From contig JABWCL010000019.1 in NCBI GenBank assembly GCA_013360295.1, positions 1 to 64,000 of the forward strand: a DNA stretch of 64,000 nucleotides, read 5' to 3'. Of this stretch, positions 28,373 to 37,516 are shown piece by piece (positions within the stretch are counted from its first letter, which is position 1; every line of letters starts with the position of its first letter). Origin of the DNA: Ignavibacteriaceae bacterium. GTDB taxonomy: Bacteria > Bacteroidota > Ignavibacteria > Ignavibacteriales > Ignavibacteriaceae. The position numbers were made by a program, and so were the translations under genes. Under the pieces are notes generated by a model. That model had not been told where the DNA came from and ran no database searches. It was given only the letters and a program-made list of their open reading frames with translations.

Positions 28373-29480
28373 CCTGTCTCCCTCCCTTAATATGTAAAAC
28401 AGAATCGTTCCCGCCGGTCCTGATAAAACCGAGGTTGGAAAAATCAGTAATCGTAACAAAAGCCTGTCCCACAACTTTAAGATATTCACTTATCTTCACT
28501 GACCTTTCCGCGTCCAGTTCACCGAACACATCATCAAGCAGTAAAATCGGAGTCAGCCCCGACCTCTCCTGAAGATAAAAGAATTGTGCAAATCTGAGAG
28601 CCGCCTGAAAAGTCTTGTGCTGCCCCTGTGATCCAAAATTCCTCAGGGACTTTCCATTAATACTAAAAACAAATTCATCCTTCTGAGGCCCGGTCAGGTT
28701 CGTCCCGCGCCTGATCTCTTCATTTCTCCGCTCTTTCAACTGGCTGAGATAATGATCTTTAATACCACTACCGCTGAATCCATCCAGATAAACATAGTCT
28801 ATCTTCGGCAGTTCAGAACTGCCGGGAATTTTTTTATAAGCATCATTAAGATAAGGGATGAATTCGTCGGTAAATCTTTGCCTGTAACTGATCAGTTCAG
28901 CCCCTGATTCTGCCAGTCTTTCATCCCACGCATCCAGTTCAGCCAACCGGTTAGTCGTTGTACCTTCTTCCCTCAGACGGAATAACAGGGACGCGCGCTG
29001 TTTTAATGTCCTGTTGAAATCGAGCAGTGTCTGCAGATAGGCGCTGCTCTCCTGCGATATAACGGAATCAACAAATTTCCTGCGGTCGGCGGGTGCGCCC
29101 TGCGTAATGGCGTGGTCTTCGGGTGTAAGTAACACAACCGGAAGGCTGCCTATAACATCAACCGCCCTTGAAACCTGTTTACCGTTTTTCAGATAATATC
29201 TTCTGTTCTCAGCCAGAGAATAATATATTCTCGCGGCTGTTTCAGTTTTATCACTGAATTCACCCTGAATCTCGTAAACCTGCTCACCGAACCTGAGTAT
29301 TTCCTGGTCAGGCGCCCCTTTATAATTTTTTGTTGTGCATAAAAAATAAATTGCTTCAATAATCGAAGTTTTCCCCTGCCCGTTGCCTCCGACGATCAGG
29401 TTTAAACCGTCGGAAAAACTAATTTCAGTATCAGCGTGGATCCTGAAATTTTTTAATTGAAGCTTTTTTAACACCATCAA
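28359..29480 (-). CDS. recF: DNA replication and repair protein RecF
   Basis: An SMC-like ATPase that helps load RecA at gaps. The Walker A is GGNGQGKTSIIEAI (about residues 32-45), the signature region is SQGQHKTFQAALRFAQ, and Walker B is PILLLDDVFGELD. The N-terminus LKKLQLKNFRIHADTEISF is typical. Its start overlaps the dnaN stop by four bases. Confidence 0.96.
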   Translation of the reverse strand: MMVLKKLQLKNFRIHADTEISFSDGLNLIVGGNGQGKTSIIEAIYFLCTTKNYKGAPDQEILRFGEQVYEIQGEFSDKTETAARIYYSLAENRRYYLKNGKQVSRAVDVIGSLPVVLLTPEDHAITQGAPADRRKFVDSVISQESSAYLQTLLDFNRTLKQRASLLFRLREEGTTTNRLAELDAWDERLAESGAELISYRQRFTDEFIPYLNDAYKKIPGSSELPKIDYVYLDGFSGSGIKDHYLSQLKERRNEEIRRGTNLTGPQKDEFVFSINGKSLRNFGSQGQHKTFQAALRFAQFFYLQERSGLTPILLLDDVFGELDAERSVKISEYLKVVGQAFVTITDFSNLGFIRTGGNDSVLHIKGGRQVVGL

Positions 29481-30589
29481 CCATTATTTAAACGGACCGG
29501 CATAATGAGAGTAAGCAGTTCCTCCTTCGCCTGCTGCTGTGAGGGAAGAATTATTATCGCTTTCGTCGGTAAATTTATTTTAAATATGATGTCATCACCT
29601 TCGAGGTGCGTAAGCACATCGGCGAGGTAAGATGTATTAAAAGCAATCTCCATGGTTTCGCCGCTGAATTCACAAGGTATGCGGTCAATACCCCTGTGTC
29701 CCTTTTCTGCGTCATCCGCGGAGACTTCAAGTGTATCTTCGTAGATCGTAAACTTAACCTGATGGAAATTTACTCCTCCGAAATAGAGCATTCTTCTGAT
29801 AGAAGTCAGGAGTTTATGTTTGTTGATCTTCATCATCTTTTCATTATCGAGCGGGATCACACTGTTATAATCGGGGTATTTATGCCCGATCAGTTTGGTG
29901 ATCATTTCAACATTTTCAATTTCAACACCGAGTACAGTTTCATCCGGGTAGAGGCTTACTTCACCGTCCTCAAGAAGTTTGCTCATAATATGAACAGCTT
30001 TTTCGGGAATGATATACTGCTGCACCGGTTCGGTTTCGTGGGCTTTATATAAATACCTGATCAGCCTGTGCCCGTCTGTGGCAACAAACTTAACGCCGTC
30101 TTCTGAGAGTTCTATCAGCTCACCTGTCATAGCCGGACGGGCGGGTTCTTTACTAACGGCATAAGTGGTGAGGTCAAATGCCCTTTTAAGTTCGTTCGCG
30201 CTGAAAGTCATTTTTGTTTCTTTTGAAGGAGCTGTCAGTACAGGATATTCAACATTGGTGAGATAAGTCAGGAAATACTGACCGCTGTCGGTTTTAAGTT
30301 TGAGTTTGAAGTCCTGTGTCGCTTCAAAACGGACATCTTCATCTCCGAGGGATTTTACAATGTCATAAAGCAGTTTGGCAGGAACGACGCCCTCGAATTC
30401 CTCCTCGGCATTAATATAGGAGGTAGCCTTAATGGCAATTTCATTATCAGTCGCGTAAACAAGGAGTTTATTTTCCTTGATCACGAGGTAGAAATATTCA
30501 AGGATCGGCTGCGGGGTTTTGTTGGGTACCACAGGCAGAACTTTAGCCAGAAGCCTCTCTAAAATGCGGCTGTTTATGTTGAATTTCAT
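29477..30589 (-). CDS. dnaN: DNA polymerase III sliding clamp (beta subunit)
   Basis: The processivity clamp. Three repeated clamp domains are present, with typical stretches MKFNINSRILERLLAKVLPVV, FVATDGHRLIRY and FNTSYLADVL, and a C-terminal ILPSQ...LTLIMPVRL. At 370 residues it is full length. It is first in the recF/gyrB/gyrA series; no dnaA is adjacent. Confidence 0.97.
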   Translation of the reverse strand: MKFNINSRILERLLAKVLPVVPNKTPQPILEYFYLVIKENKLLVYATDNEIAIKATSYINAEEEFEGVVPAKLLYDIVKSLGDEDVRFEATQDFKLKLKTDSGQYFLTYLTNVEYPVLTAPSKETKMTFSANELKRAFDLTTYAVSKEPARPAMTGELIELSEDGVKFVATDGHRLIRYLYKAHETEPVQQYIIPEKAVHIMSKLLEDGEVSLYPDETVLGVEIENVEMITKLIGHKYPDYNSVIPLDNEKMMKINKHKLLTSIRRMLYFGGVNFHQVKFTIYEDTLEVSADDAEKGHRGIDRIPCEFSGETMEIAFNTSYLADVLTHLEGDDIIFKINLPTKAIIILPSQQQAKEELLTLIMPVRLNNG

Positions 30590-30848
30590 ACTATTGTTTC
30601 TCCGAATTTAACCTTGAAATTTAGTAAAAAAAGCTGTATTCTCAAACTTTTTCACATTTTTCTGAAATCAGGATTATTGCTTCCGCCCGCCCAATTTAGC
30701 CCACATCCCCCTATTCAACAGAAAAGATAACACCTCTTTCGATATGCTTTGAATCACATTGGGATTATTCACTATACAGTAAAATAAATAATCTTTAAAC
30801 CCAATATTACAGTCCATTGTCCAATTGTGAAAAAATATCGGAGACTAG
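30590..30848. other. AT-rich divergent spacer upstream of dnaN
   Basis: This 259-bp spacer separates dnaN and a rightward gene, so it must hold divergent promoters. It contains three sites that each differ from the DnaA box TTATNCACA at one position: TTTTTCACA (30648-30656), TTATTCACT (30765-30773) and the reverse of TTTTTCACA at 30826-30834. This is suggestive of DnaA binding but not strong. Confidence 0.35.
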
Positions 30849-32375
30849 ATGAAAAATATCCTGACTTTTTTAATCTTTTTAACATCAGCACTAGAATTAT
30901 TTACTCAGCCTCACGGCATCCATCCGGCGTGGTATCAATCGCCAAAAATAGCTGTGGCCTCCGTAAATGCAGACCTGAATGGTGCTGTTGCGAACAATAT
31001 GGTTGTCAAGGGGAATGGGACAACTATCTTTTTTTACAGGAAAGGTAATTCAAACTACTGGACAGGAACAAATGATAACGGCGTTTCGTGGGATGCACCG
31101 GCACCTTCACTTCTGACAACTCCGCCGCCAAACGCTGCAACTGGGTTGTCAAGCATATCTGCCGACATAGATGTAAATGACAACATACATATATTGTGGA
31201 AATCTCAGCACTTTGCTCTTTCCTATTCGAGGTATAATGGAGTGAGTTGGTCAAATCCGGTTACGATAAGCACCAGTACCATAACCGCAAATGACACGAT
31301 CGGGTTTTCACAAATTACAGTTGACCGGAGAGGAATAATCCATTTGATGTGGCAGCAGGGAAATCATAACAACAATAGCCTTAGTTCATCCTGCTGGTAC
31401 AGCAGGTCAGCCGACGGCGGGGTGACTTTTTCTTCCGTTCCGGTAAAACTTTCGGGGACTTTACCGGGGGATGCTGCTTTCCCTGTTGCGGATTTTGGGG
31501 GCACCGCGACGGATACTCTGATAATTACCTGGAGGCACAATACAAGCGGGAACCCTAATATGCATATTATGGACTGGGATGTATATGGCGCCGTTACCAG
31601 GGACGGCGGAGTGACCTGGGGACAACCTGCCCCAATCGCCGCGGGTCAACATCATCAGTGGGATCCCAACACGATAGTTGATAAAAAAGGTTTTATCCAT
31701 CTCTTTTTCCACGAGTACCATAGTGATACTACCGGGGCTGATTCAACCGCCAACATCCATTACAAATTTTCAACTGACGGTGGAACAACCTGGTCCGGAA
31801 GCCATATAATTTCCGAACCGTACCGGAGCCACCTTGTAAAAACAGCCTACGATATTAAAAATGACGCGGTCTGGTGCGTCTGGAAAGATGAGAGGGATGC
31901 AACATTCGGGAATCCCCGCGCGGACCTGGTTGGGGTTTACCTTACAAATAACGGCATCCCGGTAATTTCCGCTCCCGAATTCATAACCGACCACGACACA
32001 ATGGAAATATCATACCATAATTTCAAGGTTGGAGCGGACGGAATTATGCGTGCCGTATACAACAACAGCCTGATGCAAGGTAAAGGAGATAAAATATATT
32101 ACACACAAAGAACTCCTTTAGCAATAACAGCAATAAAGGAGCAATCGAAAGAAGATAATGGAATCCTGCTTTATCCTAACCCAACAAGCGGGAACATACG
32201 GATCAACAATCAGAATAAGGAAAAGATCTCCCTAAAACTATTTAATATCTTAGGGGAAATGATAATGCAAACCGAACAAACTGATTTTTCAATCGCCAAC
32301 CTGCCTGGTGGAATTTATATTGCGGTTGTAATTAGGGGTAAGTCAACAAGTAGTTTAAAAATTATGAAGCTTTAA
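30849..32375 (+). CDS. Secreted sialidase-like (BNR) protein with T9SS sorting tail
   Basis: A signal peptide (about residues 1-19) is followed by a beta-propeller with several Asp-box motifs (SADGGVTFS, TRDGGVTWG, STDGGTTWS), as in sialidase/BNR proteins. The C-terminal 75 residues (ILLYPNPTSGNIRI ... LPGGIYIAVV) are the sorting domain used by type IX secretion. Asp boxes are structural, and I do not see the arginine triad needed to call a true sialidase, so the enzymatic activity is unknown. GGAG lies six bases before the ATG. Confidence 0.82.
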   Translation: MKNILTFLIFLTSALELFTQPHGIHPAWYQSPKIAVASVNADLNGAVANNMVVKGNGTTIFFYRKGNSNYWTGTNDNGVSWDAPAPSLLTTPPPNAATGLSSISADIDVNDNIHILWKSQHFALSYSRYNGVSWSNPVTISTSTITANDTIGFSQITVDRRGIIHLMWQQGNHNNNSLSSSCWYSRSADGGVTFSSVPVKLSGTLPGDAAFPVADFGGTATDTLIITWRHNTSGNPNMHIMDWDVYGAVTRDGGVTWGQPAPIAAGQHHQWDPNTIVDKKGFIHLFFHEYHSDTTGADSTANIHYKFSTDGGTTWSGSHIISEPYRSHLVKTAYDIKNDAVWCVWKDERDATFGNPRADLVGVYLTNNGIPVISAPEFITDHDTMEISYHNFKVGADGIMRAVYNNSLMQGKGDKIYYTQRTPLAITAIKEQSKEDNGILLYPNPTSGNIRINNQNKEKISLKLFNILGEMIMQTEQTDFSIANLPGGIYIAVVIRGKSTSSLKIMKL

Positions 32376-32466
32376 AATCAGCTGATTGAACAAAATTTTC
32401 TATCGCGATGTTTGTAACTAGGGCACTGTAATGTTTGGCAAATGAGACAAAAATAATTCTTTAAAA

Positions 32467-32492
32467 AAAGAGGCCCACGATGGAGCCTCTTT
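32467..32492. terminator. Bidirectional hairpin terminator
   Basis: AAAGAGGC (32467-32474) pairs with GCCTCTTT (32485-32492) between two convergent genes. It has an A-run on the left and a short T-run within the right arm. Confidence 0.65.
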
Positions 32493-32537
32493 AGAAAACC
32501 CATTTTAATTAATAACGTTTCAACACAGGATTAAGGT

Positions 32538-34370
32538 TTATTTCACCAGAATCAATTTGCGACTCTGAACAAAGCTACCCGTCTGCATCCTGTAAATATA
32601 AACACCATTTGCCAAGCCACCTCCGGAAAATGATACGCTGTGATGACCTGCATCCCTATAGCCATCTACTAAAGTCGTAATTTGCTTACCAAGTATGTCA
32701 TAAACCCTTAGCGAAACGTTGCCAGCAAATGGCAATTGGTAATCTATCACAGTACTTGGGTTAAACGGATTGGGGTAGTTTTGCGCGAGATAGAATCCCG
32801 AGGGCTGGAAAACTTCCTTAACTGCGGTTTTAATTCGATAAAATTTAACGGTTGCTGTACCAGTATTGTCCCCAAGATCGCCCCCATCAAGGAAGAATAA
32901 ACTTACCGGGATATTATTTGCCATGCCCGATGGGGTTGGTAAAATAATTTTGGTGGTATCCGTCCCGATTGATTCATTTATGGCATGACCGACCGGAAAT
33001 AGAGGGGTCGTCTCTCCACTGTAAGTCCATAAAAGCACTTTGTCGATAGTTCCACCGGCATGAGTATTGTCAAATGAAGAAGTAACGAACCATTCACCAT
33101 GTGTTAAATTAACGGTTGCAGCAGCGCCAAAATTAGTTGGAAATAGAGCGGTATTTATTTTGGGGTCTACGATTATACTGACGGAATCAATTATTTGAGT
33201 TCCGTTCATACGTCTGAATGTAACCTCGGCAGTTCCTCTGTTATCATTCAGGTCTCCTCCATCAACGAAGAATAGGTAGCAATCAACTGTATCGAGCAGG
33301 GTAGATGGTGTTGGAAGTGATATTGTTATTGGTGTTGAGGGAATGGCTAGGTGTATCGCATGTCCGTTAGGAAATTGAGTAGTCATCTCTCCCGTTGTTG
33401 TCCAGAAAAACACTTTATCAATATCCCCACCGGCGTGAGCATTGAAGAAAGAGGCTGACACATTAAATGTACCGTGAGGCAAGCGAACTTTTTTTGGATT
33501 CGCGAAATTAGCAGGGATAAGCATTGTGTTTTGATTGGGTTTTACCTGAACAGTGAGTGTGTCTGTAAATTGAGATGTTATTTTAGTAAAATTGACTGTA
33601 GCAGTTCCTGTATTGTCATTTAGGTTTCCACCATCAACAAAAAACAAATAACCATCAATACTATCAAGAGTAGAAGGAAGTGGAAAATCTACCATTATAG
33701 TATCTGCCCCAAAACTCTCATGAATTGCATGCCCTCTTGGATAATAAGTTGTTGATTCTCCTGATGGGGCCCAGAAAAGAACTCGTGTGATATCACCGCC
33801 CGCGTGTGTGTTTAACAGTTGAGCATGAACTTTATATTTACCATGGGGCAGGCGTACTTTTTTTGATAGCGAAAAATTGGATGGTATTAATAATGTATTC
33901 TCATCTGGACGGACAGAAACCCTGAATGAATCATTAGAGGAAAGACCAGGCTGTTTAATAAAGAGCAGATTTGCAGTGCCGCTATTATCATTTAAATCGC
34001 CTCCATCCAAAAAAAATAAATTAATTTCCACACTATCAGGGAAATTAGAAGGTAAGGGTAATGAAAAGTATTGAGGAGTCGTTCCTAAGGAAAGATGGAT
34101 AGCATGACCCCGAGGAAAAGCAGGGGTAATTTCGCCGTTTGACGCCCACATAAAAACTTTATCAATGTCCCCGCCTGCGTGCGTATTGTTGAAACTCGCA
34201 ATAACCTTATAATCACCGTGTGGCAGTCTTATTTTTGCCGAAGAATTAAAATCTCCCGGAATCATTACTGTGTTCTGATTTGGATACACATTCACCGAAA
34301 TCGTCTGTGCTGATGAGGGCGATGAAATTTGTAACATAAAGAACGCAAAGAGAGTAATAAAAAGTTTCAT
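32538..34370 (-). CDS. Secreted protein with four copies of an unrecognised repeat and T9SS tail
   Basis: A signal peptide ending near SSAQ (residue 22) precedes four tandem units of about 115-125 residues (roughly 23-146, 147-267, 268-389, 390-510). Each unit contains the pattern KVRLPHGxYxV, NTHAGGDIDKVxxW, GExTxxFPxGHAIH and FFVDGGDLNDNTGTA. The strongly kept His, Asp and Gly residues hint at ligand or metal binding. The last 80 residues (YLAQNYPNPFNPSTVIDYQ ... GVYIYRMQTG) are the type IX sorting domain, so it is exported and anchored or released. I do not recognise the repeat family. Confidence 0.85.
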   Translation of the reverse strand: MKLFITLFAFFMLQISSPSSAQTISVNVYPNQNTVMIPGDFNSSAKIRLPHGDYKVIASFNNTHAGGDIDKVFMWASNGEITPAFPRGHAIHLSLGTTPQYFSLPLPSNFPDSVEINLFFLDGGDLNDNSGTANLLFIKQPGLSSNDSFRVSVRPDENTLLIPSNFSLSKKVRLPHGKYKVHAQLLNTHAGGDITRVLFWAPSGESTTYYPRGHAIHESFGADTIMVDFPLPSTLDSIDGYLFFVDGGNLNDNTGTATVNFTKITSQFTDTLTVQVKPNQNTMLIPANFANPKKVRLPHGTFNVSASFFNAHAGGDIDKVFFWTTTGEMTTQFPNGHAIHLAIPSTPITISLPTPSTLLDTVDCYLFFVDGGDLNDNRGTAEVTFRRMNGTQIIDSVSIIVDPKINTALFPTNFGAAATVNLTHGEWFVTSSFDNTHAGGTIDKVLLWTYSGETTPLFPVGHAINESIGTDTTKIILPTPSGMANNIPVSLFFLDGGDLGDNTGTATVKFYRIKTAVKEVFQPSGFYLAQNYPNPFNPSTVIDYQLPFAGNVSLRVYDILGKQITTLVDGYRDAGHHSVSFSGGGLANGVYIYRMQTGSFVQSRKLILVK

Positions 34371-34504
34371 AAAAACAACCTATAAATATTAATGAAAATA
34401 ATGTCTCAAAGGAGGTAGAGATAGTTCCTTTAAGAATTTTTAATTAAAATTATATCGCTTCATTTGGGGATACTTGCAGAAAACAGAACGGGATTTCAGA
34501 GGTT

Positions 34505-36652
34505 TTAATTATTTACGGAGTTTAAAGATGAGGATTTAACAAATTTATCACCTGTCCAGTATTCAATACTATTGAGGTATTCAGTATTTAATCTCTGACG
34601 ATTTATACCATAGATTTGATCGGTCTTTTTTAGCAAGGCGATTTTATTTTCATAAGGCGTACTGGTTGCCAATGACTTCGGATTCATATTGAAATTCAAA
34701 TACACATAATAAGAAACATCGAAAGTATTATCGCTAAAAGATTCCTTTATATGTAATCTAAGATATTGAGCTTCAGAAAAAATATCCATCTCGTGCAGAT
34801 TGCCGTAGAGTAACTGATCAACTAAAACCTGCCCTAAAAGATAATTGGGAAATTTTATATAGTACTTTTCCGTACCTCCAGCTAAATCCTGAACACGGTA
34901 TTTGGTAGTACCTGGTGACTGGCCATTAATTAACTTCTGATCAAATACTATAAGCACTGCTGACTTAAATGCATTGTTTATTCCCCCGATCACAACTTCT
35001 GTGCGACCGTCATAATCTAAATCAATGAATTTGATGAGATTTAGCCCTCCTATATGAACGTAGCATTGGAGTTCCTTCCCATCCCGAGCATCTATTTTGG
35101 TCAAATAAGTTGAAAAATAGGGGCATCTGGCAAGAACAAGTAATTCATATTTGGAGTCTGGGTTTTTAAGAACATATAAGCTGCCACAAATGTAACTGTC
35201 CTCAAGAAGTTCAACACCAACGAATTTTATTTTTTTCTTCAGTTCATGTTTCCATAATATTTTATTCTGCGTTATGGACTTACAGAGTATTATATCCAGG
35301 TAGGTATTTATTTTTCTGTCACAATATATAACCTCATTTATTCCATCATCATCTATATCAATAAAATCAACATAATTGAAATAGTCCCTTGATCTCTTAA
35401 GGTAATCGATACCAATGCTGCTGAGTTTAATATAATCCAGAGCTTCACCAAACTGATTCTGTATCACGAGATAATCGCCTTTGTATGTGTGTTTGACAGG
35501 ATTTTTATCTACCGGACCATATAAAACAAGAGACAGTGTTCCCGCCAATATTAAGAACAACAGAAGAGCAATTACGCGCCTTATCTTCCATATCTTCCGT
35601 AACGCCCAAACTGGATAACGGATTGGTTTGATTTCTGTCAATTCAGGATTCAGAAGTATATCTTTAATATTATTAACCGGAACTAATTTTAATTCGGGAA
35701 TTTCGGGATAAGATTCCTTAAAAGCCTGCTGATGCCTTTTTGCGATATGGTATTGCTCCTCCGGTACCACCAATATTTTTATTGGCGAAAAAAAGCAGGC
35801 TTCAAGTTTTTTTAATAAGCCTGTGTCATCCACCGAAAGCATTCGTCCATCCGGATCTATCCCTCCCGTTATGGCAATTCCCGTGCGGATTGAATACTCC
35901 CTCCTGTTTTGCATCATTTTAATCATCCCCACCGCAATACTTACCGCAAGCCCTGCTAATAAAGATTCTCCAAGCAAGTAATCAGGCCTTTCAAACCAGC
36001 ACATTGCAACCATCTTTTTTGTGGGGCAGGAGCCTGTGATTTTGGTTACGACTGTACGGGCAGCCCTGATTGCTTTTTCAAATATTTTTTGCTGCTCAGT
36101 ACCAAGATGATTCGTCAACTGAACAATATCCCCGTTGGAACTCTTGCTGTAACTCAATTCAACAAAAAGCTTCCTTACACTGCTGAAATTGGAATGCCCC
36201 GAGGCAGACAATAATTCATTCTCTAAAAGTGGTATATTTACTGAATTGTGGAGTTCACTCTTTTCCGGAGCCGGGACGTGGGTAAATCTCAACTGTGCTG
36301 TATCAATTATCTGATGCAATACCAAAACCAGGCGTTCACGGCTAATAATTAATTCGCTTCGTTCAGTTGGATTTTCAACTATCCCTTCAAGTAAATCGGT
36401 AAAATGTATCAACTCCCTGATAAAAGCCGGATTTGTAAACGAAAAATCCGTTTCCTTGATAAGTTGTGTAAAATGTGGATGAAGAAGAATATAGTAACTT
36501 CGCAGGAAATTTTTGTTCCTGAAGTTATTAATTTGCAGCAAAAAATCGGATATGAGTTTTAGCTTATACCTGCTTGCCGGAGAAATCCGCAGTAACTGGT
36601 TAATTCTTTCGAATTCCCTTTCAATTTCCAATGGCCCTTTAATCCCTTGCAT
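34505..36652 (-). CDS. Membrane protein with Lon-like (S16) protease domain and FG-GAP-like segments
   Basis: Residues 1-200 are helical and unrecognised. Residues 215-335 resemble the Lon protease catalytic domain: GESLLAGLAVSIAV stands where Lon has GPSAG, giving candidate nucleophile S230, then AITGGIDPDGRMLSVDD and GLLKKLEACFFSPIKILVVP, with K281 or K282 as the candidate general base. A transmembrane helix follows (about 359-378). The outside part carries FG-GAP/VCBS-like calcium-loop segments FIDIDDDGINEVIY and FIDLDYDGRTEVVIGG. There is no AAA+ domain. It is last in an operon with an anti-sigma-like and a sigma-like gene, six bases after the former. A membrane protease or pseudo-protease that acts on the cytoplasmic partner is a reasonable inference. 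Confidence 0.7.
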   Translation of the reverse strand: MQGIKGPLEIEREFERINQLLRISPASRYKLKLISDFLLQINNFRNKNFLRSYYILLHPHFTQLIKETDFSFTNPAFIRELIHFTDLLEGIVENPTERSELIISRERLVLVLHQIIDTAQLRFTHVPAPEKSELHNSVNIPLLENELLSASGHSNFSSVRKLFVELSYSKSSNGDIVQLTNHLGTEQQKIFEKAIRAARTVVTKITGSCPTKKMVAMCWFERPDYLLGESLLAGLAVSIAVGMIKMMQNRREYSIRTGIAITGGIDPDGRMLSVDDTGLLKKLEACFFSPIKILVVPEEQYHIAKRHQQAFKESYPEIPELKLVPVNNIKDILLNPELTEIKPIRYPVWALRKIWKIRRVIALLLFLILAGTLSLVLYGPVDKNPVKHTYKGDYLVIQNQFGEALDYIKLSSIGIDYLKRSRDYFNYVDFIDIDDDGINEVIYCDRKINTYLDIILCKSITQNKILWKHELKKKIKFVGVELLEDSYICGSLYVLKNPDSKYELLVLARCPYFSTYLTKIDARDGKELQCYVHIGGLNLIKFIDLDYDGRTEVVIGGINNAFKSAVLIVFDQKLINGQSPGTTKYRVQDLAGGTEKYYIKFPNYLLGQVLVDQLLYGNLHEMDIFSEAQYLRLHIKESFSDNTFDVSYYVYLNFNMNPKSLATSTPYENKIALLKKTDQIYGINRQRLNTEYLNSIEYWTGDKFVKSSSLNSVNN

Positions 36653-36658
36653 TTCAAA

Positions 36659-37486
36659 TCACAGATAAAACTTTACAGATATAAGGCCTTCCGCCGCTTT
36701 TGAGTTTAATATTAATCTTCTGTCAATTAGCTCCATAAGCACAGGTTTATCCTCCTTATATATTAAACCAGCCCTTTTTATCCCTGCTGAATAAGCGGGC
36801 AATTGAATAACGAATTCATTAACATCATTTTTTTCAATAACAAGTTTGCCGGGGTTACTAATCTTCTCTTGTTCAATAGAATTTACCGGCACTTCCAATA
36901 TAGCAGCGGTAACAGCTACTTCCGCTGATTCCCAATCATCAATTTCAAAGTTACTCACATTACACCTCCCGTCACTGCCGGATAAGAAGTAATGCATTTT
37001 ATCCGATTTAGTTTTGACTATTATCAGGACTGTATCATAGAACTTTTTATCGTCGGTCAGAATATAAAATAGTATATCATCGGTGCCTTTTTCCTTCAAA
37101 ACACGGATTAAGACATTGCCATTTACCGCTGAGAATACAGCCATTGTTGAATAATTCTCCTCTGTTTGACGCTTGTCAGCAGCCGCAAATACAATGAGGT
37201 TCTGTGAAGTTTCTTCTTTCGGCCCGGGCAGTTCATTAATATTAAGAAACTTTAATTTAGTCTGGTTAGAGAGAAGCCTCGCTAATTCTTTTGCAGAGTT
37301 AGAAACCGGTTCAGATATTTCTGCATTCAGTATGGAATAAAACTCTATAAATTCCCTGAATTTTTTCAGGCAAACCGAACATAGGTTTTGAAGGGAAGCT
37401 TCGAATTCCTCGATTTCAGAAGGATTTAACTTGATAGCCAGCTTTTCCAATTCAGTTTCAGTATAATGAGTGTGTTCCATATTCAT
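36659..37486 (-). CDS. Anti-sigma-factor-like protein with CxxC finger
   Basis: The first 50 residues look like a zinc anti-sigma domain: an N-terminal HTHYTETELEKLA, then LNPSEIEEFEASLQNLCSVC with C36/C39, although the usual histidine before the first cysteine is a glutamine. The remaining 220 residues are a mixed alpha/beta region rich in acidic residues; I do not recognise it and see no membrane helix. The middle gene of three, it sits 30 bases after the sigma-like gene and 6 before the Lon-like gene. Anti-sigma function is inferred from this pattern and context. Confidence 0.55.
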   Translation of the reverse strand: MNMEHTHYTETELEKLAIKLNPSEIEEFEASLQNLCSVCLKKFREFIEFYSILNAEISEPVSNSAKELARLLSNQTKLKFLNINELPGPKEETSQNLIVFAAADKRQTEENYSTMAVFSAVNGNVLIRVLKEKGTDDILFYILTDDKKFYDTVLIIVKTKSDKMHYFLSGSDGRCNVSNFEIDDWESAEVAVTAAILEVPVNSIEQEKISNPGKLVIEKNDVNEFVIQLPAYSAGIKRAGLIYKEDKPVLMELIDRRLILNSKAAEGLISVKFYL

Positions 37487-37516
37487 ATCGTTCTAAAACA
37501 TCAACCATTCAGAAAA

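Noticed and set aside
28373-28489. Longer N-terminus of the DUF721 protein
   Set aside because: It would overlap recF by more than 100 bases and has no family match; the TTG at 28372 has a strong ribosome binding site.
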